Below are positions 6,103 to 6,122 of a stretch of DNA of 6,122 nt, piece by piece. A model generated the notes under the pieces. That model did not search any database and had not been told where the DNA came from. It saw nothing but the letters and a program-made list of their open reading frames with translations. Source of the DNA: Tannerella sp. (GTDB taxonomy: Bacteria; Bacteroidota; Bacteroidia; Bacteroidales; Tannerellaceae); the NCBI GenBank assembly GCA_031260095.1, contig JAIRKN010000031.1, positions 1 to 6,122 on the forward strand, in the 5' to 3' direction. The first letter of the stretch is position 1, and each line of letters opens with the position of its first letter. Both the position numbers and the translations under genes were made by a program.

Positions 6103-6107
6103 TTATC

Positions 6108-6122
6108 ATGATAGAATATGCA
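6108..6122 (+). CDS. Start of a gene running off the right edge (partial)
   Basis: The frame opens with ATG at 6108 and reads M-I-E-Y-A to the window end. Only five codons are visible, so no family can be named. Support comes from its position about 20 nt after a predicted transcription start with two flanking operator-like dyads, an arrangement typical of autoregulated small operons such as toxin-antitoxin or HTH-regulator genes. The visible start does not look like the frr product expected after pyrH. A later in-frame start beyond the window is possible. Confidence 0.4.

Larger units (their letters stand above)
5585..6107. other. Long intergenic region with repeat-like and AT-rich halves
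   Basis: These 523 bp hold no convincing protein gene on either strand. The first half, to about 5885, has many short dyads, A-runs and recurring GAnCG-like words, and runs into a T-rich stretch with a TTTTGTCT/AGACAAAA hairpin. From memory this style (the text near 5800-5880 especially) resembles dispersed intergenic sequences in Bacteroidales genomes, but I could not search for copies. The second half is clearly AT-rich and contains the 22-bp inverted repeat at 5888-5990 and the control region of the gene at the right edge. No canonical intrinsic terminator for the pyrH operon was found. Confidence 0.6.

Noticed and set aside
5585..6107. tRNA, rRNA, CRISPR array or riboswitch in the long intergenic region
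   Set aside because: I found no cloverleaf, no regularly spaced direct repeats and no recognisable riboswitch core; the dyads present are isolated.

Overview
The window looks like a chromosomal segment from the order Bacteroidales (phylum Bacteroidota). Four things suggest this. There is an exact Bacteroides-type promoter in front of the first gene (TTTG, 19 bp, TATATTTG). The gene starts have AT-rich leaders without Shine-Dalgarno sequences. The proteins have a Bacteroidales flavour, and an acidic DUF5063-like protein sits next to a DnaQ-fold exonuclease. The genus cannot be fixed from the sequence alone.

Layout: bases 1-170 hold the promoter and a structured 5' leader. Bases 171-5584 hold six same-strand genes with little space between them: fabD (malonyl-CoA:ACP transacylase), a DUF5063-like protein, a 3'-5' exonuclease, an RlmI-type PUA/SAM rRNA methyltransferase, an HD-domain dGTPase, and pyrH (UMP kinase). 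Genes 2/3 and 3/4 overlap by 4 bp (ATGA), which suggests translational coupling. The largest gap inside the group is 39 bp (dgt-pyrH). The simplest reading is one operon driven from the promoter at 58-88. It mixes fatty-acid synthesis, nucleic-acid processing, rRNA modification and nucleotide metabolism; the link appears to be growth rather than a single pathway.

Bases 5585-6107 (523 bp) have no convincing protein gene. The first half is moderately GC-rich and full of short dyads, and resembles dispersed intergenic sequence. The second half is AT-rich and holds a 22-bp inverted repeat around a 59-bp spacer. The last 80 bp hold a TATCTTTG -7 box flanked by two different operator-like dyads, and then an ATG at 6108 that stays open to the window edge. 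This looks like the start of an autoregulated transcription unit, possibly a toxin-antitoxin or HTH-regulator operon, but only five codons are visible.

The coding part is conserved housekeeping sequence and I see no clear new biological system in it. The parts most worth checking are the inverted-repeat element, the double-operator promoter at the right edge, and the uncharacterised DUF5063-like/exonuclease pair.
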